Assembly (NCBI GenBank): GCA_028277985.1
Contig: JANQFG010000277.1
Location: forward strand, 62,001 to 126,000
Origin: a bacterium
Lineage (GTDB): Bacteria > Desulfobacterota > DSWW01
DNA length: 64,000 nucleotides
Direction: 5' to 3'
A program made the translations under genes and the position numbers. Below are positions 27,782 through 37,163 of the stretch, in pieces; position 1 is the first letter of the stretch, and every line of letters begins with the position of its first letter. A model generated the notes under the pieces. It was given only the letters and a program-made list of their open reading frames with translations, was not told the origin of the DNA and did no database searches.

Positions 27782-28711
27782 TCACGCTGTAGCTTCGCGG
27801 GCGTATTCCACCTGCATCTTGATCTTGCCGAGGCTGAGGACATCACCGTCCTTCAACTCCGCCTTGTCCTTCTTCACACCGTTTACACGGCAGCTTCCCT
27901 GTTTCTCGACGGTCTCGATGAAATGCTTCCCGTCCTTGTAGACGATTCTCGCGTGAAGCCTCGCGATTCCTGCATCTGCGAGTCGAATGTCTATGTCCGG
28001 CGAACTGCCGACGGTGACTTCCCTGCGGATCAGCGGGAATCGTTCTCCCCGGCGGCTTCCATCCAGAGCAACCAGGTAGCCGAACACGTCGTCGCGCAAA
28101 GACAGAGAGCTGCTCACTACCGGGGAATCCTCGTCGGCAGAGGATTCATCCTCCTCCAGGACGAGGAAATCATCCTGGTCCTGATCCGGTTCGTCCCCTG
28201 CTCCTTCGCCTTCCCCTTCCTCGGGCGGTGTTTCCTGTGCGAGCAGACCCACCTGCTCGAACCTGCGAACGAGCTCCTGCGTCTCGGCGAGCTCCCTGGT
28301 GATCTCGAGCAGCTCTTCCTTGAGCTCCGTCCTCGACTCCTGGACCTCTTCCTCCGGGAACTCGCCGACACGGACCCGGAAATCGAGTTCCTCGAGCCGG
28401 TCCGACTCCTTCCGGCATCTTTCGTTCAGGGTTCTTCGTTTCTCAAGAATCGTATCGAGCTCGTTTCGTAGGAATTCCTTCTGCTCCTGCTGCTCCTGGT
28501 CGAGAGTCTCGCTTCTCTCTTCGTACTCCCCCTTCACCCTTGCATAGATATGGGGCCGTACGGTGTGGCGGTTTCGTTCCGCGTTTCTGGCCAGCAGGGC
28601 GTATCGGTTGCACTCGGAGACGAGCGCGCCGTAGGTCTCCAGGCGTCTCAAGATGTCCGACGTGTCCGCGTTCTCGTTCACCGGTCGATCCTGATTGGAC
28701 GAGGGCATCAC
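27782..28711 (-). CDS. FHA-domain protein with N-terminal coiled coil
   Basis: 309 residues. Residues 25-160 are a charged, heptad-rich coiled coil. An acidic linker follows (EGEGEGAGDEPDQDQDDF). Residues 210-305 are an FHA domain with the phosphothreonine-binding layout VTVGSSPDIDIRL, then GIARLHARIV and GSCRVNGV. FHA domains read Ser/Thr phosphorylation, but no kinase gene is in this window. No signal peptide or membrane segment, so it is cytoplasmic and could meet the zinc-ribbon end of its operon partner. Confidence 0.88.
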   Translation of the reverse strand: MMPSSNQDRPVNENADTSDILRRLETYGALVSECNRYALLARNAERNRHTVRPHIYARVKGEYEERSETLDQEQQEQKEFLRNELDTILEKRRTLNERCRKESDRLEELDFRVRVGEFPEEEVQESRTELKEELLEITRELAETQELVRRFEQVGLLAQETPPEEGEGEGAGDEPDQDQDDFLVLEEDESSADEDSPVVSSSLSLRDDVFGYLVALDGSRRGERFPLIRREVTVGSSPDIDIRLADAGIARLHARIVYKDGKHFIETVEKQGSCRVNGVKKDKAELKDGDVLSLGKIKMQVEYAREATA

Positions 28712-28734
28712 CTTTTCCCTTCGAGAAGATGAGA

Positions 28735-28767
28735 GGTTTCACGCGAATACGTGAAAGTATAGAAACC
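28735..28767. repeat. Nested inverted repeats upstream of the FHA gene
   Basis: TTTCACG/CGTGAAA (28737-28743, 28750-28756) is a perfect 7-bp stem with a 6-base loop. GGTTTC/GAAACC (28735-28740, 28762-28767) shares its left arm. It lies in the FHA gene's promoter region and downstream of the 852-residue gene. It could be an operator or a weak transcription stop; no T-run follows on the minus strand. Confidence 0.4.
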
Positions 28768-28860
28768 CGGGCTATGGAGGTCAAGAGAAAAGGGTTGGCT
28801 CTTTGTATGTGGAGTAGTCAGAAGTTATTTGAGCTGGAAACGATCCGGGGTGCTCGCCCT

Positions 28861-31419
28861 TCAGGTCAGAGGCTGTCCGTCCGCGTCTATGTCCCGGTCG
28901 ACGGCACTGACCGATTTGTGAGTGACCCGGCCGCTTTCGACCCCGCGAACCAGACCGATGGAGCACCGCAGAAGCTCCGACAGGACGAGGCCCATGATCT
29001 CCCCCGGAACGCCGTAGTAGAGGAAGTTGATCGGCATGAGGTTGCCCAGGAAGCAGATCTCTTTCCGGTCCTCCTTTCCGGCCCCGGTCCGGTCGGTCGT
29101 AAAGGTGAATCGATAGGTCTGCCCGAGCAGCTTCCCGGTCTGCGGGTCGTTGAGCTCGTCGCCTTCGATCCTGCAGGGAACACCGCGAACCGTCGGATTC
29201 CGGACCTTGAGCAGTTCTTCCAGCCTTTCGGAGACGTTCTCGAACTCGATCGTTTTCGTGGATCCGCTGACCAGATAGTAGGAGGACGCCCTTCCCTCGG
29301 TGAGGAGCATCTCCATGTCCTCCCAGAGGAAAGCAGGCTGACCCGTCACACCGATCACCAGGTCCGCGTCCAGCACCCTCTGTCTGGGCAGGTCCTGGAA
29401 CCTGGACGCGAGGTTCCCTGTCCCGTGCCCTGACGGCGATCCATCGGTCCTGATATCCACTTCCAGGCAGGCGCGAGAGTCCTGCCCGCTGTGCCTTGAT
29501 TCCAGCTGGGAGACGAGATGCCCTCCGATGGCCCCTCTTGCACCGATGACCACCGCCTTTCGCATGCTCAATACCTTGCCCTGGGCGTGAAGGACCGATT
29601 CGATGGCCGAGAGGATCGAGGCTGCCACCTCACTCGCCTCTTCTGTAACTTTCAGGTTCGACACGGCGATGCTGAAGGTGGGTCGCGCGAGCCGCCCTGT
29701 TTTGCCGAGGACCTTCTCCAGTCTGTCGAGCCCGTTCTTGGTGTGCTCGACCGCACCCACGACCCACCTGTCGAGTGCTTCGGCCAGATCCTGTTCCACC
29801 AGGTCACCGGCGCGCTCGGGGCTGGGGACGTCGTTTTCCTCGAGCAGCGCCTTCAGGGTGCCTCCTTCCGAGACCTTCTCGCTGAGGGCCGGGGTCAGAT
29901 ATCCCCCGTCCTCGATGATGAGGCACCGGCTGTCCTCCTGTGCGGTCCTCAACAGCAATTCGAGAAACAGACGGGTCGCGGTCTCGACCATGGCCTGCAT
30001 ATACCCCGGCCGATCCCGGTGAAATCTCTCGTCAAGATTCTGCAAACCGTCGATACCGGAGAACCTGGGACTCAAGACAAAATAGCCTTCCACCGACAGG
30101 GGATCCTCGACATTGTTCAGGGAATGGCACCGGAAGTGGTCCTGGTCGAGATTGAGCAGGGCCTCGAGGAAGTCGGAAGGCACCGATTCACCGTAATGAA
30201 CGAACAGGGTGAACACGTTCCGCGCGCCCAGCCGTCGAAGTGCCGCAATGAAGCCGAGAATCTCGGCGGTCACATGATGGATCAGCAGGATGTTCAGCCC
30301 CTCGAGCGGTCGTTCGGTCTCCTTGCGTGCGACGATCTCCTCCAGGGGGGGCATGCGGCGGAGGTACTCATCCAGGTCGAGGCTTCGTCTCCGATGCCCG
30401 AAGGTCACCCAGAAGGAGCGGCCCAGCTGAGACAGGTCGAGGTGACAGTGCGTATCGCCGAAGTCCACCCGAATCGTCTCTCCGTCCTCGAGGAGATTTC
30501 TCACCGTGTGGTCTTCCATGAGAAGGAGGATCTTCTTGAAGATCGCGCTCAACTGGTCCGGCTCCATGGCGCGAAAGATCTCGACGTAGTTCTCGGCCCA
30601 GGACAGCTGGATGGCATCCAGCCGGTCGAACCCGGCATCCGTAAGACGACCGAAAATGAAACTGTCGGTCCTCTTCACCTCCGAGTAGGTGCGTTTCCCG
30701 AGGCTGGCCTGCCAACGAACCTGCTCGCAGAGCATGCTCGAGATGCGGGTGGCGCCTGCGATGAAGGTTCTTCCTTCCGGGTTTTCCACGATCTCGTGCG
30801 GGAAAGTGGCGAGATCGAGACGCTTTCGGTCGAGCCCTTCGAAGATGGCGCGCAGGAAATACTTGTCCGGCTTCTTGGTTGATCGAAGCCGCTCGAGGAT
30901 GACGCGATACGGATAATCTCCCTCCCCGCGCCTTCTCAGGTGCTGGAACACCAGGGCCCTTGACTCGGCCTGCGGGTCCTCCGGGTAGATGTGCTTCCGC
31001 CAGCGTCTCATCTGGAGGGAGCCGAAAACGGTCGTGACGTCTTCGATGAAGGCATCCCTTTCCGGGATGATATGCTCGAAGACCTCGTAGTCTCCGGAGA
31101 TCTTGATGTACTCGACCTGCAGGGCGGCCAGTTCCGGGGCCTCGGTTCGCTTGACCCGTTTTTCCACCTCGATGTCGATCCGGTCCAGGTGGTATCGATT
31201 GATGATCTTCTCGGCGATGTCCCTGGAGAGAATGGAAAGCCCGAAAAAGATCGGCAGGTCCGCGAGGTCGATCCGGAGGGTGTCTCCCTCCCTAACGAGG
31301 GGCAACTCGAGAGAGGTTGGGATCAACAGACGCGAGCCCTCTGCCTTTTCCGCTGTTTCCTGTTCGTCCATGTTCATGAAGTCCTGTCCCGCCGGGGGTA
31401 GGCCCTTTGTTCCGTTCAT
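28861..31419 (-). CDS. Large protein of unknown function with adenosylhomocysteinase-like C-terminal half
   Basis: 852 residues from MNGTKGLPPAG; GGAAGGG is upstream and the UDP-glucose dehydrogenase stop is 7 bases before. The first 370 residues match nothing I recognise (charged, mostly helical, no membrane segment). From about 373 the sequence resembles S-adenosylhomocysteine hydrolase: LEGLNILLIHHVTAEILGF recalls the substrate-domain HVTAET segment, and EHTKNGLDRLEKV the EETTTGVHRL segment. A Rossmann NAD site VVIGARGAIGGHL follows at about 618. The catalytic Lys/Asp/Cys set of true SahH is not evident, so the reaction is unknown. It is last in an operon of UDP-sugar enzymes. I am sure it is a real gene and unsure of its function. 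Confidence 0.75.
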   Translation of the reverse strand: MNGTKGLPPAGQDFMNMDEQETAEKAEGSRLLIPTSLELPLVREGDTLRIDLADLPIFFGLSILSRDIAEKIINRYHLDRIDIEVEKRVKRTEAPELAALQVEYIKISGDYEVFEHIIPERDAFIEDVTTVFGSLQMRRWRKHIYPEDPQAESRALVFQHLRRRGEGDYPYRVILERLRSTKKPDKYFLRAIFEGLDRKRLDLATFPHEIVENPEGRTFIAGATRISSMLCEQVRWQASLGKRTYSEVKRTDSFIFGRLTDAGFDRLDAIQLSWAENYVEIFRAMEPDQLSAIFKKILLLMEDHTVRNLLEDGETIRVDFGDTHCHLDLSQLGRSFWVTFGHRRRSLDLDEYLRRMPPLEEIVARKETERPLEGLNILLIHHVTAEILGFIAALRRLGARNVFTLFVHYGESVPSDFLEALLNLDQDHFRCHSLNNVEDPLSVEGYFVLSPRFSGIDGLQNLDERFHRDRPGYMQAMVETATRLFLELLLRTAQEDSRCLIIEDGGYLTPALSEKVSEGGTLKALLEENDVPSPERAGDLVEQDLAEALDRWVVGAVEHTKNGLDRLEKVLGKTGRLARPTFSIAVSNLKVTEEASEVAASILSAIESVLHAQGKVLSMRKAVVIGARGAIGGHLVSQLESRHSGQDSRACLEVDIRTDGSPSGHGTGNLASRFQDLPRQRVLDADLVIGVTGQPAFLWEDMEMLLTEGRASSYYLVSGSTKTIEFENVSERLEELLKVRNPTVRGVPCRIEGDELNDPQTGKLLGQTYRFTFTTDRTGAGKEDRKEICFLGNLMPINFLYYGVPGEIMGLVLSELLRCSIGLVRGVESGRVTHKSVSAVDRDIDADGQPLT

Positions 31420-31426
31420 GCCCTTC

Positions 31427-32800
31427 CTAGTGTTTGAGAAAAGGCTTCCCAATTCCGAAGACGTTGTAGCCCAAGCTGAACAGCTTCCTGTGATCCAGGA
31501 TGTTCCTTCCGTCAAAGATGAAAGCCGGGTGCACCATGGTCTGAAAGATCTTCTCGTAGTCCAGATCCTTGTAGAGATCCCACTCGGTCAGGATCGCGAT
31601 CGCATGGGCTCCCTCGGCCGCCTTGTAGGGGTCGGTCTCGAAGGTCACGTTCTCCGATTCGTCTTCCAGATCTTTCCTGGCGTTTTCGAGAGCCTTCGGG
31701 TCGGAGATGACCACATGGGCCCTTTCTTCGAGCAGTCCCCTTGCAACATAGATCGCGGGCGATTCCCGCGTGTCGCCCGTGTTCGCCTTGAAAGCGAAAC
31801 CGAAGAGCGCGATACGCTTGCCCGCCACCGTGTTGAAGAGGCTTGAGAGCATGTTCCGAACGAATCGTTGCTCCTGCCACTCGTTCATCTCGACGACCGA
31901 TCTCCAGTAATCCGCAACCGCATCGAGCCCGTAGCCCTGGCATATGTAGACGAGATTCAGGATGTCCTTGCGAAAACAGGATCCGCCGAATCCGACACTC
32001 GCCTTCAGGAAGTCGGGGCCGATCCTGGAATCCGTTCCGATCGCATAGGCCACCTGATCGATGTCCGCCTCGGTTGCTTCACAAAGTGCAGAGAAGGAGT
32101 TGATGGAGGATATCCGCTGGGCCAGGAACGCGTTGGAAGCGAGTTTCGAGAGCTCGGAGCTCCAGACATTCGATTCGATGATCTTCTCTCGCGGGACCCA
32201 ATGAGCGTAGATCGCCACGATCTCCTCCCGGGCACGGATGCCTTCCGCCGTTTCCCTGGAGCCGATGAGCACTCGATCCGGCTTTTCCAGGTCACGGATC
32301 GCGGTGCCTTCCGCGAGGAACTCGGGATTGGAGACGACCTCGAGGCTGGCGTCGTGGGTCTTGCCGTTGAAGATCCGCTTCATGGCCGCGGCCGTGCGGA
32401 CGGGCAGGGTGGATTTCTCGACGATGACCTTTCTGCCTTCTGCATTGGCGAGGATCTGCCGGGCCGTCTTCTCCCAGTACTGGAGATCTGCGGCCATCCC
32501 CGCGCCCTGGCCGAAAGTCTTCGTGGGGGTATTCACCGACACGAAGATGATATCCGCTTCCCGGATGCCTTTCTCTATGTCCGAGGAGAAGTACAGGTTC
32601 TTGTTGCGCGTCCTATGCACCAGTTCGTCCAGGCCGGGTTCGTATATGGGCAGACGGTCGCTGTTCCAGGCCTCTATCTTGTTCTTGTCTATGTCGACGA
32701 CCGTTACCCTGTACTCAGGGCACTTGGCCGCGATTACGGTCATGGTGGGGCCACCTACGTAGCCTGCGCCGATGCACAGTATGTTCTTGCCGGCACTCAT
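31427..32800 (-). CDS. ugd: UDP-glucose 6-dehydrogenase (eukaryote-like subtype)
   Basis: 457 residues from [20 protein letters not shown], whose ATG overlaps the epimerase stop (ATGA). The NAD-binding site is GAGYVG, then [21 protein letters not shown], as in animal and plant UGDH. The catalytic Cys is in [11 protein letters not shown]. It oxidises UDP-glucose twice to UDP-glucuronate. The adjoining epimerase would convert that product to UDP-galacturonate. Confidence 0.93.
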   Translation of the reverse strand: MSAGKNILCIGAGYVGGPTMTVIAAKCPEYRVTVVDIDKNKIEAWNSDRLPIYEPGLDELVHRTRNKNLYFSSDIEKGIREADIIFVSVNTPTKTFGQGAGMAADLQYWEKTARQILANAEGRKVIVEKSTLPVRTAAAMKRIFNGKTHDASLEVVSNPEFLAEGTAIRDLEKPDRVLIGSRETAEGIRAREEIVAIYAHWVPREKIIESNVWSSELSKLASNAFLAQRISSINSFSALCEATEADIDQVAYAIGTDSRIGPDFLKASVGFGGSCFRKDILNLVYICQGYGLDAVADYWRSVVEMNEWQEQRFVRNMLSSLFNTVAGKRIALFGFAFKANTGDTRESPAIYVARGLLEERAHVVISDPKALENARKDLEDESENVTFETDPYKAAEGAHAIAILTEWDLYKDLDYEKIFQTMVHPAFIFDGRNILDHRKLFSLGYNVFGIGKPFLKH

Positions 32801-33855
32801 GGTGCCCCCCCGTAGAACGAAAGGTACCACTCCACGAATCGCTTAACGCCTTGCTCGATGGGAACGCTCGGGGAATAGCCGAAATCCCTTGCCAGATCAT
32901 CCACGTCCGCCCAGGTGGCCGGGACATCCCCGGGTTGCAGGGGCAGGAAGTTCTTCTTCGCCTCCCGGTCGAGGCACGCTTCGATGCAGCCTATGAAATC
33001 CAGCAGCGCGACTGGAGAGTTGTTGCCGATGTTGTACACCTTGTAGGGAGCCGGCGAGCTGGTCGGATCCGGGTCCCTGCCGCTCCAGGCTTCGTTGCCT
33101 CCGGGCGGCCGGTCGAGCACCTTGATCGTGCCGGTCACGATGTCGTCGACATAGGTGAAATCCCTTTTCATCTCCCCCTGGTTGAAGACGTCGATCGGCC
33201 TGTCCTCGAGGATCGCCTTGGTGAACAGAAACAGGGCCATGTCCGGCCTTCCCCACGGCCCGTACACGGTGAAGTACCTGAGTCCGGTGGTAGGAATGCC
33301 GTAGAGATGGCTGTAGGTGTGGGCCATGAGCTCGTTCGACTTCTTCGTGGCGGCGTACAGGGACACGGGATGGTCGACATTGTGTCTCGTGGAAAAGGGG
33401 TAAGTTTCGTTGAGGCCGTACACCGAGCTGGAAGATGCATACACGAGGTGCTTGATCCCGTGGTGCCGGCAGGATTCCAGGATGTTCTGGAATCCGATGA
33501 TGTTCGACCGGATATACGCATCCGGATTGACGAGCGAATACCGGACGCCCGCCTGCGCCGCCAGATGGCAGACCGCTTCGAAGCGCTCTTGCCGAAAGAG
33601 GGCTTCGAGCGAGTCCTTGTCTTCGAGATGTGCTCGAATGAACCGGTATCCCGGGTATCGCCGGCTCTGGGCGAGTCTGTCGGTGTCTGCGGCGGACCGT
33701 TCGATGCCGTCCTTTTCGAGACGTCCCAGCTTCAGGTTGACGTCGTAGTAGTCATTGATATTGTCCAGACCGACGACATCGTCACCCCTTGCAGCGAGAC
33801 TTGCAGCCGCAAAGGATCCGATGAATCCGGCTGCGCCTGTTACGAGGATTTTCAT
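32797..33855 (-). CDS. UDP-glucuronate 4-epimerase (extended SDR)
   Basis: 352 residues. The Rossmann motif [10 protein letters not shown] is at the start. [17 protein letters not shown] is the signature of the UDP-glucuronate/galacturonate epimerase subgroup, with SSSSVYG and the catalytic [23 protein letters not shown] is also typical. It interconverts UDP-glucuronate and UDP-galacturonate, feeding polysaccharide synthesis. Coupled by a 4-base overlap to the UDP-glucose dehydrogenase. Confidence 0.92.
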   Translation of the reverse strand: MKILVTGAAGFIGSFAAASLAARGDDVVGLDNINDYYDVNLKLGRLEKDGIERSAADTDRLAQSRRYPGYRFIRAHLEDKDSLEALFRQERFEAVCHLAAQAGVRYSLVNPDAYIRSNIIGFQNILESCRHHGIKHLVYASSSSVYGLNETYPFSTRHNVDHPVSLYAATKKSNELMAHTYSHLYGIPTTGLRYFTVYGPWGRPDMALFLFTKAILEDRPIDVFNQGEMKRDFTYVDDIVTGTIKVLDRPPGGNEAWSGRDPDPTSSPAPYKVYNIGNNSPVALLDFIGCIEACLDREAKKNFLPLQPGDVPATWADVDDLARDFGYSPSVPIEQGVKRFVEWYLSFYGGAP

Positions 33856-33974
33856 GGTCTCAAGCCTCTTGAGAGAGCTGCGGTCGGGGTCCTGGCCCGA
33901 GACTTCCTGTCGGCCCGGACGGATACACCCATAAAGGATCGGCCGGTTCCAAGTTTTTTATTAATTCTAAAGGG

Positions 33975-34961
33975 TTATATTTCTTGAGCCGAGCGCTGAA
34001 GCAGGAGGGCCGCTGCCCCGTAGATGCCGACGTCCTGGTCCAGCTCGGCCCTCACGACGCCCGTCTCAGAAGCGAAAGGATTGATGGTCCGTCGCGGAAG
34101 CTCCCTTCGGATCGGCTCGAACAGGGTTTCGCCGACGCGCGCTACGCCTCCCCCGATCACGATGATGTCGGGATCGAGCATGCTGACAACACTGCCCAGC
34201 CAGACGCCCAGGCGAGTCCCCGCGTCTTCGATGACCCCGAGGGAGAAGGCGTCTCCTCTCTCAGCCGCCTTCGCCAGGTGTTTCATCGTCAGGCTGTTCC
34301 AGGCGCCGCCCGTCTCCTGCTCCAGCAGGGGAGGCTTCTCATCGAGCGTAGCCAGAGCCTTCCTTGCCCGCCTTGCCACCGAGGTTCCCGAGGCATAGGA
34401 CTCTATGCAGCCTGTGTTTCCGCACTTGCACACGGCGTCCGCATCCTCGAACTGGATCGTCATGTGACCTCCCTCTCCGGCCATCCCGTTCTTGCCGTGA
34501 AGAATTCGACGATTCCAAATGATGCCCGTCCCGATCCCCGTGCTGACCGTGGCATAGAAGACCCGCTCGAATCCTTTTCCAGCGCCCCACAGGGCCTCCG
34601 CGAGGCCGGCGGCATTCGCGTCGTTGTCCATCCAGACCCGAATGCCGAAGCGCTCCTCGAGCAGGTCCCGGAGCGCCAGGTTCTCCCACCCCTCCAGGTT
34701 CGGAGGGTTGAAGAGGATGCCCGCTTCGATGTCCATCGGACCGGGGGCGCAGACCCCGATGCCGGAAATCTCGGCATCCTTCTCTTTTGCGCGTTGCAGG
34801 AGTGCCTCGATCACGCGGATCATCTGTCCGCTCGAATGATCAAAACCGCGCGACTGTTCTGTGGGGCGTTCTTCTCGTGCCACCAGGTCTCCGGCCCGGG
34901 TGAGAAGGCCGCCTGCGATCTTCGTGCCTCCGATATCCAGGCCCAGAATCAGCGGTTCCAT
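33975..34961 (-). CDS. ROK family sugar kinase (glucokinase-like)
   Basis: 328 residues. The ATP phosphate-binding motif is LGLDIGGTKIAGGLL. Sugar-binding NDANAAGLAE and the ROK signature with zinc ligands AVCKCGNTGCIESYASG follow. The family phosphorylates glucose or a related hexose; glucokinase is most likely because the UDP-glucose dehydrogenase downstream needs glucose phosphate-derived substrate. A ROK repressor is excluded because there is no N-terminal HTH. The gap to the epimerase is 119 bases. Confidence 0.9.
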   Translation of the reverse strand: MEPLILGLDIGGTKIAGGLLTRAGDLVAREERPTEQSRGFDHSSGQMIRVIEALLQRAKEKDAEISGIGVCAPGPMDIEAGILFNPPNLEGWENLALRDLLEERFGIRVWMDNDANAAGLAEALWGAGKGFERVFYATVSTGIGTGIIWNRRILHGKNGMAGEGGHMTIQFEDADAVCKCGNTGCIESYASGTSVARRARKALATLDEKPPLLEQETGGAWNSLTMKHLAKAAERGDAFSLGVIEDAGTRLGVWLGSVVSMLDPDIIVIGGGVARVGETLFEPIRRELPRRTINPFASETGVVRAELDQDVGIYGAAALLLQRSAQEI

Positions 34962-35472
34962 GGGTTTCGTCCCTCAAGCCGATGACGCCTCGGAATTGCC
35001 GCCTATTGTATTCATTTTTGCGGTACGAGGAAAACCCCTTTTCTGCAAAGGGAATTTTCTACCGGAAAGCGACAATATCAAATTTCGTTGTATTTATTCG
35101 ATTGTTCCGGCCTCGGTTGCCCGTTTGAGCCACCCGGCGGCCCGGGAGCCTCCGCCCGAGGGGATTCGTGTGGATATCGAACCGGAATCCCGCCGGATGT
35201 GAAAGCAGGAAGTGGATGCCAAGCGGCTGTCCTGAATCGGAAAACTACTCTAAATTAGCCACTTAGAAGGATTGTATAGGACGAGACCGGGAGCGCGGGG
35301 ATCGGCGGATCAGGGGCTTCAGACCCTCTTTTTCCCGTGTTCGGCGGGTGGTGAAGTTTTTTCTTGACACAAAGAAGGGGCTTTTGTACTGTTTACCCTG
35401 ATCGGGTGCCACCTTCTTACGAGCCCCGCTCGGGCGCATTCAGGAATCATCCAGAAATGGAAGGTAGGGAAG
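34962..35472. other. Divergent intergenic region between ROK kinase and MerR-type regulator
   Basis: 511 bases. The right end holds the MerR promoter and ribosome site. A second AT-rich spot (about 35010-35100) could hold the leftward kinase promoter, but no clear boxes are seen. No gene is evident. Confidence 0.5.
35364..35392 (+). promoter_or_regulatory. Sigma-70 promoter of the MerR-ParA operon
   Basis: TTGACA (35364-35369), a 17-base spacer, then TACTGT (35387-35392), about 80 bases before the MerR ATG. The -10 is weak, which suits a regulated promoter. Confidence 0.6.
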
Positions 35473-35949
35473 ATGCCCTCGGAACAGCTTTATTTCCGGA
35501 GAGGAGATCTCTGCAGGATCATCAACCTTACGCCCCGGCAGGTCCAGTACTGGGAAAAGACGGGTCTGCTTGGGCCTACCTACCGGACCAAGGGGGGACA
35601 CGGTAGGTACAGCTTCCAAGATCTGATTGCCTATAAGACGGCCAAACGCCTCCTTGATGCAGGCGTGCCCCTGCAACGCATTCGGAAGAGCGTTGCCTCT
35701 CTTCAGAAGATCCTGCCCTCGATCAAGAGACCCCTGGTGGAACTCACGCTCGTGGCCACCGGAGATCTCATCCTCGTATTTTACCAGGATACGGCCTTCG
35801 AAGCCGTTTCAGGACAACAGTGGATCATCCACGTGGCCGAGTTGGAGACAGAGGCCTTACGGTGGATGAAGCAGGCGAAGAAGATCAGTCGGTACCGAAG
35901 AGTCAGTGTGCCCAAGCAATCCGGACGGGACCTCCTGAAAACGGTTTAA
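35473..35949 (+). CDS. MerR-family transcriptional regulator
   Basis: 158 residues. The winged HTH at about 7-70 reads YFRRGDLCRIINLTPRQVQYW, then GHGRYSFQDLIAYKTAKRLL, the layout of MerR DNA-binding domains. The C-terminal part has no metal-binding cysteines, so it is not a classical metal sensor. A central strand-rich stretch (LTLVATGDLILVFYQD) might bind a ligand. It is the first gene of the unit with the ParA-type ATPase, 84 bases downstream, and probably regulates it. Confidence 0.88.
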   Translation: MPSEQLYFRRGDLCRIINLTPRQVQYWEKTGLLGPTYRTKGGHGRYSFQDLIAYKTAKRLLDAGVPLQRIRKSVASLQKILPSIKRPLVELTLVATGDLILVFYQDTAFEAVSGQQWIIHVAELETEALRWMKQAKKISRYRRVSVPKQSGRDLLKTV

Positions 35950-36033
35950 ACGGCCCCTGAAAGGGATGCAGACGGAGACCTCTTAGGCGGATGAGGACAG
36001 TCTTCCTTGTTGGGGGACAAGAGGGGGCGGGCC

Positions 36034-37143
36034 ATGAGAGTTCTCAGCGTCATCAACCAGAAGGGGGGATGCGGGAAGACCACTACGGCCATCAATCTGG
36101 CCGCCTGCCTGGCGAAGAAGGAAAGAAGGGTCCTTCTCGTTGATATGGACCCCCAGGGCCACTCTGCCGCGGGCCTGAATGCCGCAGACGTAGCGGTGCA
36201 CCGAGACCTTCGAAGCGCCATGCTGAACCTCTACGACGAGCCGATTCAGCTACCCGAAGTCATCACGCCTGTCGATACACATCTGGACCTCGTTCCGTCC
36301 ATGCTCTCCCTGGTGGCACTCGAGCAGGAACTCATCGGTGCCACGGATCGGGAGAGGAGGCTGAAAGACATCTTGGATCGCGGGGGTGATGTCTATGATT
36401 ACGTACTGGTCGACTCCCCGCCCAACCTGGGTGTGCTCACGATCAATGCCCTCGCAGCGAGCCACGAGGTCCTGATCCCTGTCGATACCGGGACGTTTTC
36501 ACTGCACGGTATGCGAAGGATTTTTCAGGTGGTCGACCTGATAGAGGAGCGCATGGGAAGGCCCCCTGATGTGAGCATCCTGATGACCTTCTACGATCGG
36601 AGAGTCAGGCTTGCCAGGACGATCGAATGGCAGCTGGAGGAGCATTTTCCCGGCAAGGTGTTGAAGACGAGGATCCGAACGAACATACATTTGAAAGAGG
36701 CGGCCAGCTACGGAATGCCGATCGTCCGGTACCGTCCGAACAGCCTTGGATCCTGGGACTATCAAGACCTCACCGAAGAGTTGCTGGCAAGAGAGATGCC
36801 GATTCAGCTGGAGGCGCCGGAGGAAGTCGAAGTCGAGCCTGTCGCGGAGGAACCGACGCCGCCGACCGGCCAGACAGGAAGGACTCGCGAAGTCTTCTTC
36901 TGCGTGAGCGCTCCCAGGGCGAGCAAGGTCTTTGTTGCCGGCGAGTTCAACAACTGGCGTTTGGATTCGAATGCGAGCCTGGAGAGGGACGAGGAGGGGG
37001 TCTGGAGAAGAAGGGTGCCCCTGCCTCCGGGCAGATACCAGTACAAATACTATGTGGATGGAGAATGGGTCGTGGACCCTGAGAATCCCCTCAGGATCGT
37101 GACCGAGAGCGGAATCGTAAATTCCCTGATCAAGGTGAAGTAG
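36034..37143 (+). CDS. ParA/MinD-type ATPase fused to a C-terminal glycogen-binding-like (AMPK-beta/CBM48) domain
   Basis: 369 residues from MRVLSVINQKGGCGKTTTA; GAGGGGG precedes this ATG. Deviant Walker A KGGCGKTT at 10-17, Walker A' VDMDPQGHSAAGL, and Walker B VLVDSPPNLG place it in the ParA/Soj/MinD family. An acidic Pro-rich linker lies at about 250-282. Residues 284-369 form an early-set/CBM48 domain: VFVAGEFNNW, PPGRYQYKYYVDGEWVVDP, with the W, K and W positions used by AMPK-beta glycogen-binding modules. The usual ParA role is moving cargo (DNA, proteins) by ATP-driven dimerisation on a surface. The added domain suggests a cargo or signal linked to polysaccharide, which is inference. 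No ParB gene is nearby. Confidence 0.88.
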   Translation: MRVLSVINQKGGCGKTTTAINLAACLAKKERRVLLVDMDPQGHSAAGLNAADVAVHRDLRSAMLNLYDEPIQLPEVITPVDTHLDLVPSMLSLVALEQELIGATDRERRLKDILDRGGDVYDYVLVDSPPNLGVLTINALAASHEVLIPVDTGTFSLHGMRRIFQVVDLIEERMGRPPDVSILMTFYDRRVRLARTIEWQLEEHFPGKVLKTRIRTNIHLKEAASYGMPIVRYRPNSLGSWDYQDLTEELLAREMPIQLEAPEEVEVEPVAEEPTPPTGQTGRTREVFFCVSAPRASKVFVAGEFNNWRLDSNASLERDEEGVWRRRVPLPPGRYQYKYYVDGEWVVDPENPLRIVTESGIVNSLIKVK

Positions 37144-37163
37144 GCCTTAGCGAATAGCCTCCT

